DNA from: Pseudomonas bharatica CSV86
GTDB lineage: Bacteria; Pseudomonadota; Gammaproteobacteria; Pseudomonadales; Pseudomonadaceae
Direction: 5' to 3'
NCBI RefSeq assembly: GCF_000319305.2
Contig: NZ_AMWJ02000002.1
Coordinates: 1,426,001-1,490,000, forward strand
DNA: 64,000 nucleotides
The position numbers and the translations under genes were made by a program. Below, piece after piece: positions 1 through 9,802 of the stretch. Position 1 is the stretch's first letter, and each line of letters begins with the position of its first letter. The notes beneath the pieces were generated by a model. It worked only from the letters and a program-made list of their open reading frames with translations. It was not told the DNA's origin and made no database searches.

Positions 1-241
1 TGTTGTGGGCCATTGCGCTGCCCTGCTGCGCCGCAATACCGAACCAGGTCCGCGCCAACGCCGGATCCTTCTGGATCCCGCGCCCGTCCAGCAGCACCTG
101 CCCAAGCAACGCCTGGGCCTCGACCACGCCCTCGCCCGCCGCCATCAACAGGGCCTGGGCCGCCTTCGCCGGGCTGTGTTCGAGCATCTGCGCCAGCTCA
201 TCGGGGCCAACCACTTCCTCACGCCGTAACTGCAATGCCAT
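1..241 (-). CDS. Sel1-repeat protein (partial, 3' end outside window)
   Basis: The minus-strand reading frame starts with ATG at 241 and runs off the left edge. The translation begins MALQLRREEVVGP and reaches a Sel1/TPR-like helical repeat with the pattern A-LLG-LLDGRGI-KDPA-A--WF--AA-QG. Sel1 repeats are protein-protein interaction scaffolds. The gene lies 3 bp downstream of piuC, so the two are almost surely co-transcribed. In Pseudomonas a Sel1-type gene commonly follows piuC. Only about 80 residues are visible, so length and specific role cannot be judged. Confidence 0.75.
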   Translation of the reverse strand, partial: MALQLRREEVVGPDELAQMLEHSPAKAAQALLMAAGEGVVEAQALLGQVLLDGRGIQKDPALARTWFGIAAQQGSAMAHN

Positions 242-244
242 GTG

Positions 245-925
245 TCAGACCTCGACCCAGCGCCGCAGCAGGTTGTGATAGGTGCCGGTCAGTTGCAGCA
301 GCGAGGGATGGTCCGGCACATCGGCCGTGAGCTGCTGGATCGCGCTGTCCATTTCGAACAGCAAGGCGCGCTGGCTGTCCTCGCGCACCAGGCTCTGGGT
401 CCAGAAGAACGCTGCGTACCGTGCGCCACGGGTCACCGGATTGACCCGATGCAGGCTGGTGCCCGGATACAGCACCATATCCCCCGCCGCCAGCTTGACC
501 CGCTGCAGACCGTAGGTGTCCTGGATCTCCAGCTCGCCGCCGTCGTAGTCCTCCGGGTCGCTGAAGAACAGGGTCGAGGACAGGTCGGTACGCACCCGCT
601 CCACACTGCCCTTGGGCTGGCGCACGGCATTGTCGATGTGGAAACCGAAGTTGCCGCCTTCGCGGTAGCAGTTGATCAATGGCGGAAACACCTTGTGCGG
701 CAGCGCCGCCGACATGAAACGCGGGTTGCTCCATAACCGCTCGATCATTGCCGCCCCGATTTCCTTGGCCAGCGGGTGGCCCTCGGGCAGTTGCAGATTG
801 TGCTTGGCCTTGGCCGACTGGTAACCCGCAGTGATCCTGCCGTCGGCCCAGTCGGTCTGCTCCAGTGCCTCGCGGATGCGCAGCACTTCCTCGCGATTGA
901 ACAGGCCGGGAATGTGTAAAAGCAT
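245..925 (-). CDS. piuC: PiuC, Fe(II)/2-oxoglutarate-dependent dioxygenase
   Basis: A 226-aa cytosolic member of the PiuC/YbiX family of non-haem iron dioxygenases. The facial triad is visible as H96, D98 (FHID) and H159 (SLHRVNP), with R169 as the probable 2-oxoglutarate anchor. I chose the start at 925 (MLLHIPGLF) because it matches the family's usual length; an in-frame ATG at 958 would only add a non-conserved extension. It is divergent from piuA across about 210 bp holding a possible Fur box, which fits iron-repressed expression. The substrate of PiuC is not established. The association with a catecholate-type receptor suggests a role in siderophore-drug or iron-complex handling. Confidence 0.93.
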   Translation of the reverse strand: MLLHIPGLFNREEVLRIREALEQTDWADGRITAGYQSAKAKHNLQLPEGHPLAKEIGAAMIERLWSNPRFMSAALPHKVFPPLINCYREGGNFGFHIDNAVRQPKGSVERVRTDLSSTLFFSDPEDYDGGELEIQDTYGLQRVKLAAGDMVLYPGTSLHRVNPVTRGARYAAFFWTQSLVREDSQRALLFEMDSAIQQLTADVPDHPSLLQLTGTYHNLLRRWVEV

Positions 926-956
926 GGCGATCTGGCACCTGGGCGGAAAAGATGCC

Positions 957-975
957 AATGGTATTGATTCTTATC
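957..975. promoter_or_regulatory. Possible Fur box between piuC and piuA
   Basis: The 19-mer AATGGTATTGATTCTTATC agrees with the Fur consensus at about 11 of 19 positions in either orientation, including GATAA at one edge. It lies between two divergent iron-uptake genes, where a Fur operator would be expected. The match is moderate. Confidence 0.45.
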
Positions 976-1134
976 CAGCCATCACAAGCCCCAGCCGAGG
1001 GACGGCCGTTGATCCTTGGCAAAATTTCGTGAAAAAGATGTAAAGAATGTAAATGCAACACTTTCTCAATTGTGACTGCCAATCACTTGCTCTTATATTC
1101 GCCCCCCTCGAAACCTTGGGAGGGGGTCCACCTG

Positions 1135-3477
1135 ATGTCGCGTCAATTCGTTCCAGCCACTGTCAGTTCGCCGCGCTTGCTCGCATCCGCCATCGGTGTC
1201 GCCATCACCGCCACGTCCGCTGCGCACCTGGCCTATGCCGACGAGCCAGCACCTGCCAAGCCGGCTGGTCCGTTGACCCTCGATGCCACCAGCATCAATG
1301 CCCAGGCCGAGCAGGCCAGCACCGACTATAAGGTCGAGCGCGCCTCCTCGCAGAAATACACCGCCCCGCTGGTCGATACGCCGCGCTCGGTCACCGTGGT
1401 TCCGCAACAGGTGCTCAAGGACACCAATGCCCTGACCCTGCAGGATGCCCTGCGCACCGTACCCGGCATTACCTTCGGCGCAGGCGAAGGCGGCAACCCG
1501 CAGGGCGACCGGCCATTCATCCGCGGTTTCGACGCGCAGAACGACACCTACATCGATGGCGTGCGCGATACCGGCGCGCAAACCCGCGAAATCTTCGCCG
1601 TGGAATCCATCGAAGTCAGCAAGGGCCCGAATTCGGCGGTCGGCGGCCGTGGCGCGGCCGGCGGCAGCATCAACCTGGTGAGCAAGAAAGCCCACCTGGG
1701 CAACTCGTTCGACGGCGGCTTCACCTGGGGCTCCGACCAGACCCAGCGCTACACCCTCGACGGCAACTATCAATTCAGCGACACCGTTGCCGGCCGCCTG
1801 AACCTGATGAGCCACGAAAGCAACGTCGCCGGCCGCGACAAAGTCAACTACGACCGCTGGGGCATCGCCCCGTCCCTGGCCTTCGGCCTGGGCACCGATA
1901 CCCGGCTCAACCTCGACTGGTACCACGTCGAGAGCGACGACCTGCCGGACTCCGGCGTGCCCTACACCTACTCCGGCAGCAATCGCACCTCGGCCAACCC
2001 GGACAAGCCTTATTCCGGTGGCGACCACAGCAACTTCTACGGCCTGACCGACCGCGACTTCCGCAAGGCGCGCACCGATATCGCCACCATCGCCATCGAG
2101 CACGACCTGACCGACGCACTGACCATCAAGAACACCCTGCGCCACGGCAATTCGATGCAGGACTACATCCTGACCCAGCCCGACGACTCCAAGGGTAACG
2201 TCAACAACGGCAGCGTCTGGCGCCGGGCCAACACCCGGGTGGGCAACACCTCCACCACCACCAACCAGACCGACCTGTTTGGCGACATCTATATCGCCGG
2301 CTTCAAGAACAGCTTCTCCACCGGTATCGAGCTGAGCCGTGAAGAAAGCGAGCGTTCGACCTATGACGTCAATACCGACACCACGCCAGCGACCCCGATC
2401 ACACCGACCGTGCCATCCAGCACCAATTGCACCCCGGCGATGATCGTATCCAGCGGCTACAACTGCACCTCGCTGAGCAACCCGAACCCGGACGATCCGT
2501 GGAACGGTTCGATCGCGCGCAACTACGGCGGCACCACCACCAAGGGCAAGACCCGCGCCCTCTATGTGTTCGACACCCTTGAGCTGACCCCCCAGTGGCT
2601 GGTCAACATGGGCCTGCGCTACGACCACTTCGACACCGAGTACCGCACCTACGGCGCCAACGGTGCCACCACCGTTAGCAAGACCGGCGTGCGCGCCGAG
2701 GGCAAGGACACCAGCGAATTCGTTACCGGCCAGTTGGGCCTGGTCTGGAAACCGGCCGACAACGGCAGCGTTTATGTCTCCTACGCCACCGCTGCTACCC
2801 CGCCAGGTGCAATGCTGGGTGAAGGCACGGAAGGCAACCTCCTGCCTAACAGCACCGATCGCAACGGCGTCCTGCTGGGCAGCGACATGGAGCCGGAAGA
2901 AACCACCAACTACGAAATCGGTACCAAGTGGGAGCTGCTGGACAACCGCCTGTCCTTGACCGGTGCGATCTTCCGCACCGAGAAGGACAACGCCCGCGTC
3001 CAGGTCAACACCAACACCTATGAAAACGTCGGCACCACCCGCGTAGACGGTATCGAGCTGTCGGCCAGCGGCAAGCTCACCGAGAAATGGCAGGTCTTCG
3101 CCGGCTACGCCTACATGGAAGGCCGGCAGATCGACGGCGGCCCGCTGGGTAAGGCCAACGACGGCAATCAACTGCCTAACCTGCCGAACAACTCCGCGAG
3201 CCTGTGGACCACCTACCAGATCACGCCGAAGTTCACCGTCGGTGGCGGCGCCTTCTACACCGATGAGGTGTTCGGCAACGTGGCCAACACCACCAAGGTC
3301 GACAGCTACGTGCGCTACGACGCCATGGCCGCCTACAAGCTGACCAAGAACGTCGACCTGCAACTGAACGTGCAGAACCTGACCAACGAGGTCTACTACG
3401 ACAAGGCGTTCTCCACCCACTTCGCCAACCAGGCGGCGGGGCGTACCGCGCTGCTGACCACCAGCGTTCACTTCTAA
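1135..3477 (+). CDS. piuA: PiuA-type TonB-dependent siderophore receptor
   Basis: A 780-aa outer-membrane receptor. The start at 1135 (MSRQFVPATV) follows a purine-rich GGGAGGGGG ribosome-binding site, and an upstream in-frame ATG at 1072 lacks one. A signal peptide of about 36 residues ends near AYA. The N-terminal plug carries the YTAPLVDTPRSVTVVPQQVL pattern, followed by a 22-strand barrel and a C-terminal aromatic residue (HF). There is no N-terminal STN signalling domain, so it should be regulated by Fur rather than by surface signalling. The flanking piuC and PepSY-flavoreductase match the P. aeruginosa PA4513-PA4516 order, which supports PiuA (Fiu-like, catechol siderophore) over other receptors. 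Confidence 0.9.
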   Translation: MSRQFVPATVSSPRLLASAIGVAITATSAAHLAYADEPAPAKPAGPLTLDATSINAQAEQASTDYKVERASSQKYTAPLVDTPRSVTVVPQQVLKDTNALTLQDALRTVPGITFGAGEGGNPQGDRPFIRGFDAQNDTYIDGVRDTGAQTREIFAVESIEVSKGPNSAVGGRGAAGGSINLVSKKAHLGNSFDGGFTWGSDQTQRYTLDGNYQFSDTVAGRLNLMSHESNVAGRDKVNYDRWGIAPSLAFGLGTDTRLNLDWYHVESDDLPDSGVPYTYSGSNRTSANPDKPYSGGDHSNFYGLTDRDFRKARTDIATIAIEHDLTDALTIKNTLRHGNSMQDYILTQPDDSKGNVNNGSVWRRANTRVGNTSTTTNQTDLFGDIYIAGFKNSFSTGIELSREESERSTYDVNTDTTPATPITPTVPSSTNCTPAMIVSSGYNCTSLSNPNPDDPWNGSIARNYGGTTTKGKTRALYVFDTLELTPQWLVNMGLRYDHFDTEYRTYGANGATTVSKTGVRAEGKDTSEFVTGQLGLVWKPADNGSVYVSYATAATPPGAMLGEGTEGNLLPNSTDRNGVLLGSDMEPEETTNYEIGTKWELLDNRLSLTGAIFRTEKDNARVQVNTNTYENVGTTRVDGIELSASGKLTEKWQVFAGYAYMEGRQIDGGPLGKANDGNQLPNLPNNSASLWTTYQITPKFTVGGGAFYTDEVFGNVANTTKVDSYVRYDAMAAYKLTKNVDLQLNVQNLTNEVYYDKAFSTHFANQAAGRTALLTTSVHF

Positions 3478-3499
3478 GGTTTTCGCAGGTTTGGCCCTT

Positions 3500-3529
3500 G
3501 CCCCGTTCATTTCGATGAGCGGGGCTTTT
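3500..3529 (+). terminator. Rho-independent terminator after piuA
   Basis: GCCCCG-TTCAT-TTCG-ATGA-GCGGGGC forms a near-perfect stem closed by a TTCG tetraloop and followed by TTTTG. It begins 22 bp after the piuA stop codon. Confidence 0.8.
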
Positions 3530-3604
3530 GTGTATCAAGGCATGTGTATCAAGGCATAATGCGCGACTAATTCGCATTCCCAGAAAGATTTCCAGGTGGT
3601 CGAT

Positions 3605-6162
3605 GTGCTGAAAAAGACGCTGTTCCAACTGCACTGGTTCTTCGGCATCACCGCCGGGCTGGTGCTCGCGCTGATGGGCATCACCGGGGCTGCGTACTCG
3701 TTCCAGGATGAAATCCTCCGGGCCATCAACCCGCAGGTGCTCAAGGTCCAGGTCCGCGAAGGCGGCGTGCTGGCCCCGGCGGAGCTGGTACGGCGGGTCG
3801 AGGAAAGCGAAGGCAAGAAGGTTTCGATGATCTGGGTCGAGACCAAGAGTGATGCCGCCGCGCGGATCTTCTTTACTCCGCCGCCGGGCGAGCGGCGTGG
3901 CCAGCTGCGCTATGTCGATCCTTATACCGGCGCCTTCCAGGGCGACGTGGTGGGCCAGGACTTTTTCAACCTGATGCTCAACCTGCACCGCTTCCTGACC
4001 CTCGGCGACACCGGCCGGCAGATCACCGGCGCCTGCACCCTGGTCCTGGTGTTCTTCTGCCTGTCCGGCCTGTATCTGCGCTGGCCGCGCCAGGCGCTGA
4101 ACTGGCGTACTTGGCTGACCCTCGACTGGGCGAAGAAGGGCCGCGCCTTCAATTGGGACCTGCACGCAGTGTTCGGCACCTGGTGCCTACTGTTCTACCT
4201 GCTGTTCGCCCTGACCGGATTGTTCTGGTCCTACGAGTGGTACCGCGAGGGCTGAGCCGGTTGCTGGCGGACAAACCGCCGGCTGGCCAGCAGCAACAGA
4301 AACGCGAAGGCCGTGGCGGCCACGGCGGCCCGCCCAAGGCCGACCCGAACGCCCCGGCGCTGGTGGTGGACTACGACGCCATCTGGGCCGGCCTGCAAAA
4401 AGCCGCCGGCCCCGGCTTGACCGCTTATAACCTACGCCTGCCAGCGGCAGGCGGACAGCCGGCGATGCTCTTCTACCTGCTGGACGACGCAGCTCACGAA
4501 CGCGCCCTCAACACCCTGACCATCGACCCGGCCAACGGCCAGGTGAAACGCCAGGAGGTGTACAACGACAAGTCGTTCAAGGCGCAATTGCTGACCAGCA
4601 TCTATGCCCTGCACGTAGGCAGCTATTGGGGCCTGCCGGGTCGCATCATCCTGACCATCGCCAGCCTGGGCATGCCGCTGTTCTTCGTCACCGGCTGGCT
4701 GCTGTACCTCGACCGTCGCCGCAAGAAGCGCCAGATCCGTGCCGCGCGCAGTGGCCTGGCCCAGGGTAGCGACGAGGCCGGCGGCTGGCTGGTGGGCTTC
4801 GCCAGCCAGAGCGGTTTCGCCGAGCAACTGGCCTGGCAAAGCGCCGGGCAATTGCAGGCGGCCGGCCTGCCCGTGCGTGTGCAAGCGCTGGCGTCGCTGA
4901 GCGAGGACGACCTGCGCCAGGCCGGGCGGGCGCTGTTCGTGGTCAGCACCTTCGGCGACGGCGAGGCCCCGGACAGTGCCCGAGGATTCGAACGCAAGGT
5001 GCTGGGCCAGGCATTGTCGCTGCAAGGGCTGAACTACTCGTTGCTGGCCCTGGGCGATCGCCAGTACCCGCATTTCTGCGGCTTCGGTCGGCGCCTGCAT
5101 GCCTGGCTCGGCGAGCGCGGCGCCCATGCCCGCTTCGCCCCGGTGGAAGTGGACAGCGCCGATCCGCTGGCGCTGCAACGCTGGCAGCAGCAGTTGGCAG
5201 AACTGAGCGGTAGCGTTGTGGTGCCGGTGTGGCAGGCGCCCGAATTTGCGCCATGGACATTGAAACATCGCGAACTGCTGAACCCGGGCAGCCAGGGCTC
5301 GCCGGTATTCCTTCTGGGCCTGACTGCGCCGACGCCGTCGCAATGGGAAGCGGGCGATCTGGTGGAAATCATGCCGCGTCAGGCACCGGCTACCGTCGAG
5401 CGCTTCCTCGAGGGTCTGGGGCTGGACGGTAACACTCAAGTGCAGCTGGCTGGCCTGGATGAATCACTGTCTGCCGCCCTCGCCGGCCGGCAACTGCCGG
5501 TCAGCCGCGAGCATCTGGTTGGCCTGCATGCCCAGGCGCTGGTGGATGCGCTGATTCCGATCGATGCGCGTGAGTATTCCATCGCTTCGATTGCGGCTGA
5601 CGGCGTACTGGAACTGATCGTGCGTCAGGAACGGCACCCGGACGGCAGCCTGGGGCTGGGGTCTGGCTGGCTGACCGAGCATATGGCGCTGGGCAGCACC
5701 GTCAGCCTGCGTCTGCGTCGCAACAGCGGTTTCCATCTGCCGACGGATGCGGTGCCGATGATCCTGATCGGCAACGGCACCGGACTGGCGGGGTTGCGCA
5801 GCTTGCTCAAGGCGCGGATCGCGGCGGGCGAGCAGCGTAACTGGCTGTTGTTCGGAGAACGCAATGAAGCCCATGACTTCCACTGCCGGGACGAACTGCA
5901 AGGCTGGCTGGCCACTGGCGACTTGGCACGCCTGGACCTGGCGTTCTCGCGGGACCAGGCGGAAAAGGTGTATGTGCAGGACCTGTTGCTGCAGCGGGGC
6001 GAGGAACTGAAGCGCTGGCTGGCCGACGGTGCGGCGATCTATATCTGCGGCAGTTTGCAGGGGATGGCGGGTGGCGTGGATGCGGCGCTCAACGGGTTGC
6101 TCGGTGAGGCGGCTGTGGAAGAGTTGATCGAGCTGGGGCGCTATCGCCGGGACGTCTACTGA
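3605..6162 (+). pseudogene. PepSY-flavodoxin reductase, frameshifted by one lost G
   Basis: An inner-membrane oxidoreductase broken in two frames. The first part (3605-4255) has PepSY-associated membrane helices (LFQLHWFFGITAGLVLALMGITGA) and stops after WYREG. Reading continues in the next frame at GLSRLLADKP to 6162, giving another helix near 4650-4710, a flavodoxin domain (about 4780-5140) and an FAD/NADPH reductase module ending YRRDVY. Restoring one G in the GGG run at 4249-4251 gives a protein of about 850 aa, the usual size of this family (PA4513-like, beside piuA). The GTG at 3605 has AGGTGG five bases upstream. The family is thought to pass electrons across the membrane to periplasmic ferric-siderophore. 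It may be a sequencing error rather than a dead gene. Confidence 0.85.
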
Positions 6163-6168
6163 GCATTT

Positions 6169-6240
6169 GAGGGCCTCATCGCTGGCAAGCCAGCTCCCAC
6201 AGGGATTTGTGGGAGCTGGCTTGCCAGCGATAGCGCCCTC
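6169..6240. repeat. REPIN (TGTGGGAGCTGGCTTGCCAGCGAT class)
   Basis: Two inverted copies of the Pseudomonas REP sequence face each other around a short AGGGATT-type loop, with GGGC/GCCC at the outer ends. The element lies between convergent genes and can fold into a long hairpin, so it may also end transcripts from both sides. Confidence 0.9.
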
Positions 6241-6246
6241 AGGAAC

Positions 6247-7038
6247 TCAGTGAAGCTCGAAGGTATCGGCATCCAGGTTCGCCGGAAAACGCGTCCGGTA
6301 GGCCGCCAGGTCCGCCGAACTCAGCACCACGGTAAACACCCCGTCCGCTTCCCCCGCACTCAGCAGGCTTTCACCCTGGAAATCCAGCACCTGGCTGTCG
6401 CCGCTATAGGCGAAGCCCTTGCCGTCCGTGCCGACCCGGTTCACCGCCGCCACGTAGCACAGGTTCTCGATGCCCCGCGCCGGCAGCAATCGGTTCCAGT
6501 GCTGGCGGCGCGCCGCCGGCCAGTTGGCGGTGTACAGCAGCAGGTCGGTGTCCTGGGCGTCGCGGCTCCACACCGGGAAACGCAGGTCGTAGCAGATCAG
6601 CGGACGGATCCGCCAGCCCTTGAGTTCGAACTGCACCTGGCGCTCGCCCGGGGTGTAGTGCTTGTGCTCGCCGGCCATGCGGAACAGGTGGCGCTTGTCG
6701 TAGTGCAGGATCTCGCCGTCCGGACGCGCCCAGAGCAGGCGATTGCGGTGGCTGCCATCGGCGGCCTGGATGATCACGCTGCCGGTGATCACCGCATCGA
6801 GGCGCCTGGCCTGGGCTTTGAGCCAGGCGTAGGTGGGGCCGTTTTCCGGCTCGGCGAGGCGTTCGGACTCCATGGAGAAACCGGTGGTGAACATCTCCGG
6901 CAGGATCACCAGGTCAGCGCCTTTGGCCTGGTCCAGCAAGGCTTCGAAGTGCTCGTAATTGCCCTGGCGGTCCTGCCAGACCAGGCTGGTCTGGACCAGG
7001 GCAACGCTCAGGTTGGGCAGATTGCTCAGATCGCGCAT
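6247..7038 (-). CDS. Omega-amidase, nitrilase superfamily (YafV-like)
   Basis: A 263-aa cytosolic carbon-nitrogen hydrolase with the full Glu-Lys-Cys triad: E48 (LPEMF), K115 (YDKRHLF) and C149 (LICYDLRFPV). The MFTTGFSM segment after the Glu is typical of the YafV/omega-amidase branch. This branch hydrolyses alpha-ketoglutaramate and 2-oxosuccinamate left by glutamine-dependent transaminases. The start at 7038 overlaps the upstream aminotransferase by 13 bp, indicating an operon. The pair makes biochemical sense: the transaminase makes the keto-amide and this enzyme clears it, driving methionine salvage. Confidence 0.88.
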   Translation of the reverse strand: MRDLSNLPNLSVALVQTSLVWQDRQGNYEHFEALLDQAKGADLVILPEMFTTGFSMESERLAEPENGPTYAWLKAQARRLDAVITGSVIIQAADGSHRNRLLWARPDGEILHYDKRHLFRMAGEHKHYTPGERQVQFELKGWRIRPLICYDLRFPVWSRDAQDTDLLLYTANWPAARRQHWNRLLPARGIENLCYVAAVNRVGTDGKGFAYSGDSQVLDFQGESLLSAGEADGVFTVVLSSADLAAYRTRFPANLDADTFELH

Positions 7039-8174
7039 AGTTTTTCCGCTGCCTCGCGCAGCGTCTCCTCGCGTTTGGCGAAACACAGGCGCACCAGGCG
7101 CTGCTCGGGAATGGGTTGCTGGTAGAACACCGACACAGGGATCGTCGCCACGCCATGCTCGCGGGTCAGCCACAGGGCCATGTCGACATCATTGAGGTCA
7201 GGGCGGATGGCCGAATAGTCCACCAACTGGAAATAGGTGCCCGCCGAACGCTTGAAGCTGAAACGGGACGGGCCAAGCAGATCGCAGAACAGATCGCGCT
7301 TGGCCTGGTAGAAGGCAGGCAATTGCTCGATATGCTCGGGATGTTCGGCCATGAAGTCGGCCAGCGCCCACTGCAGCGGGGTCACGCCGCAGAAATTGAC
7401 GTACTGGTGGACCTTGCGCAGTTCGCCGCTCAGTGCCGGCGGCGCAACGACGTAACCGGTTTTCCAGCCGGTGACGTGGTAGGTCTTGCCGAACGAGCTG
7501 ACCACGAATGCCCGCGGGTACAGGGCTTCATGGCTCAGCACACTGGCATGGGCGACGCCGTCGAACACCAGGTGTTCGTAGACTTCGTCGCTGATCAGGT
7601 AGATATCCCGGTCGGCGATCAGGGCCGCCAGTTGATCGAGATCGGCACGGGTGATCAGGGCGCCGCTGGGGTTGTGCGGCGAGTTGATGATGATCATGCG
7701 CGTACGCGGGCCCAGAGCATCGCTGAACTTCTGCCAGTCGATGCTGAAATCCACCGGGTCCAGTTGCACATGCACGCAACGGCCACCGGCCAGTTCCACC
7801 GAAGGTTCGTAGCTGTCGTAGCTGGGGTCGAAGACGATGACTTCATCACCGCTGCGGATCACCGCCTGGATGGCGCAGAAGATGCCTTCGGTAGCCCCGG
7901 GAACGATGGTCACTTCATGGTCGGCATCGACACCGACGCCGTAATGCCGGGCGATCTTGGCCGCGACCTGCTGGCGCAACGCGGGCAGGCCGGTCATCGG
8001 CGAATACTGGTTATGCCCGGCGCTGACATGCCGCCCCACCGCATCGAGCAGGGCCTGCGGGCCATTGAAATCCGGGAAACCCTGGGACAGGTTCAACGCT
8101 CCGGTCTGCACCGCGAGCTGAGACATGGTAGTGAAGATGGTCGTGCCGACATTCGGCAGCTTGCTGCTGATCAT
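7026..8174 (-). CDS. PLP aminotransferase, methionine/glutamine type (YbdL-like)
   Basis: A 382-aa fold-type I aminotransferase. The PLP lysine lies in SSFGKTYHVTGWKTGY and the aspartate/tyrosine cofactor contacts in LISDEVYEHLVFDG. The N terminus MISSKLPNVGTTIFTTMSQL is characteristic of the YbdL/KYAT methionine aminotransferase group. A longer frame upstream (to 8282) reads non-conserved sequence, so 8174 is preferred. It is translationally overlapped with the omega-amidase downstream. Inferred role: last step of the methionine salvage route, transaminating 4-methylthio-2-oxobutanoate with glutamine. Confidence 0.88.
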   Translation of the reverse strand: MISSKLPNVGTTIFTTMSQLAVQTGALNLSQGFPDFNGPQALLDAVGRHVSAGHNQYSPMTGLPALRQQVAAKIARHYGVGVDADHEVTIVPGATEGIFCAIQAVIRSGDEVIVFDPSYDSYEPSVELAGGRCVHVQLDPVDFSIDWQKFSDALGPRTRMIIINSPHNPSGALITRADLDQLAALIADRDIYLISDEVYEHLVFDGVAHASVLSHEALYPRAFVVSSFGKTYHVTGWKTGYVVAPPALSGELRKVHQYVNFCGVTPLQWALADFMAEHPEHIEQLPAFYQAKRDLFCDLLGPSRFSFKRSAGTYFQLVDYSAIRPDLNDVDMALWLTREHGVATIPVSVFYQQPIPEQRLVRLCFAKREETLREAAEKLCAI

Positions 8175-8266
8175 GAAGCCCTCTTTCCTGCGGACCCGGC
8201 CCAGGCACGGTAAGCCATCGAGCATAGCGGATCGGACAGTCAGGAAAAAGGTTGAAACACAAGGCC

Positions 8267-8294
8267 GGCGGCGCGGGTGCACGCCCGCGCCGCC
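8267..8294 (-). terminator. GC-rich hairpin downstream of der
   Basis: Perfect 11-bp stem GGCGGCGCGGG / CCCGCGCCGCC with a six-base loop, just after the der stop codon. The following tract (GGCCTTGTGTTT on the minus strand) is only moderately T-rich, so termination efficiency is uncertain. Confidence 0.6.
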
Positions 8295-8300
8295 GCGAGA

Positions 8301-9767
8301 TTACTTGCGCTTGTCCTTGCGCTTCTTCTCGGCCTTCTTGTGGTGCGACATCAACCGGCGCTTCTTGTTGACCTGGCGGTCGGTGAGGGTGTTCTTGTTA
8401 CCCTCGAACGGGTTGTCGCTGCCCTTGTACTCGATGCGGATCGGCGTACCGACCAGCTTGAGCACGCGGCGGTAGGTATTTTCCAGGTAACGCGAGTACG
8501 AGCGCGGTACCTTCTCCACCTGGTTGCCGTGGATCACGATGATTGGCGGGTTGGCGCCACCAAGGTGGGCGTAGCGCAGCTTGATGCGACGGCCGTTGAC
8601 CATCGGCGGCTGGTGCTCGCTGACCGCGTCTTCGAGGATCTGGGTCAGGCGGCTGGTGGGCCAGCGGGTGACCGCCGACTTGAAGGAGTTCTGCACCGAC
8701 TGGTACAGGTTGCCCACGCCGGTGCCGTGCAGCGCCGAAATGAAGTGGATGTCGGCGAAGTCGACGAAGAACAGCCGGCGTTCCAGTTCGGTCTTCACGT
8801 AGTCGCGCTCGCTCGGCTGCATGCCGTCCCACTTGTTCAGGGCGATGACGATGGCGCGACCGGCTTCCAGTGCGAAGCCCAGCAGGTTGAGGTCATGATC
8901 GACCACGCCTTCCCGGGCATCCATGACGAAGATCACCACGTTGGCGTCCTTGATCGCCTGGAGCGTCTTCACCACCGAGAACTTCTCGACTTCCTCATGG
9001 ATCTTGCCGCGCTTGCGCACGCCGGCGGTGTCGATCAGGGTGTACTTCTCTTCGTTGCGCTCGAAGGGAATGTAGATGCTGTCGCGGGTGGTGCCGGGCT
9101 GGTCGTAGACCACCACGCGCTCTTCGCCGAGCATGCGGTTGACCAGGGTCGACTTGCCGACGTTGGGCCGACCGATGATGGCGATCTTGATGCCGTCCTT
9201 CTCGCTCGGGCCGGGAATGCGCGTGGCTTCCTCGCCTTCGGCGACGTTCTCGTCGAGGGACTCTTCTTCCTGGTCGCGCGGCACGTCACCGAGCACCGTC
9301 TCCATCAGGGCATTGATGCCGCGGCCTTGCGAACCGGCAACCGGAATGGCGTTGCCCATGCCCATGGGGGCGAATTCGGCGCGGGCGGTGTCCGGATCGA
9401 TGTTGTCGATCTTGTTCGCCACCAGGAACGACTGCTTGTTCCGCTTGCGCAGGTGCTCGGCAATCATCTGGTCGGCGGCGGTCAGGCCGGCACGGGCATC
9501 AACCAGGAACAGCACATAGTCGGCTTCTTCGATGGCCATGAGCGACTGCTCGGCCATTTTCTCGTCCATGCCCGCCTCGTCACCGGTGATACCGCCGGTG
9601 TCGATCAGGATGTAGGAACGGCCCTGCCAGCGCGCTTCGCCGTACTGGCGGTCGCGGGTCAGGCCCGAGAGATCGCCGACGATGGCGTCGCGAGTCTTGG
9701 TCAGGCGGTTGAACATGGTGGACTTGCCGACGTTCGGGCGACCCACCAGGGCGATTACGGGAACCAT
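8301..9767 (-). CDS. der: Der (EngA), double-GTPase ribosome assembly factor
   Basis: A 488-aa essential GTPase for 50S subunit maturation. Two consecutive G domains are plain: GRPNVGKST near residue 8 and again near residue 200, each with its own switch and NKxD motif (VANKID; ALNKWD). They are followed by a KH-like C-terminal domain and a basic lysine-rich tail. The start is MVPVIALVGRP at 9767; the ATG four codons upstream is less conserved. It is last in the hisS-yfgM-bamB-der string, separated from bamB by a hairpin that may reduce read-through. Confidence 0.97.
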   Translation of the reverse strand: MVPVIALVGRPNVGKSTMFNRLTKTRDAIVGDLSGLTRDRQYGEARWQGRSYILIDTGGITGDEAGMDEKMAEQSLMAIEEADYVLFLVDARAGLTAADQMIAEHLRKRNKQSFLVANKIDNIDPDTARAEFAPMGMGNAIPVAGSQGRGINALMETVLGDVPRDQEEESLDENVAEGEEATRIPGPSEKDGIKIAIIGRPNVGKSTLVNRMLGEERVVVYDQPGTTRDSIYIPFERNEEKYTLIDTAGVRKRGKIHEEVEKFSVVKTLQAIKDANVVIFVMDAREGVVDHDLNLLGFALEAGRAIVIALNKWDGMQPSERDYVKTELERRLFFVDFADIHFISALHGTGVGNLYQSVQNSFKSAVTRWPTSRLTQILEDAVSEHQPPMVNGRRIKLRYAHLGGANPPIIVIHGNQVEKVPRSYSRYLENTYRRVLKLVGTPIRIEYKGSDNPFEGNKNTLTDRQVNKKRRLMSHHKKAEKKRKDKRK

Positions 9768-9802
9768 GCGGCTCTCCATTGGGTAAATTCAAGAAATACA
9801 AA

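Noticed and set aside
1093..3510. 805-codon open frame on the strand opposite piuA
   Set aside because: It is a mirror of the high-GC codon bias of piuA. The translation has no domain, is Gly/Val/Ala-rich, and lacks a ribosome-binding site.
4111..4260. Programmed ribosomal frameshift in the PepSY reductase
   Set aside because: The site has no slippery heptamer or downstream structure that I can see, and the family is made as a single uninterrupted frame elsewhere. A lost base is simpler.
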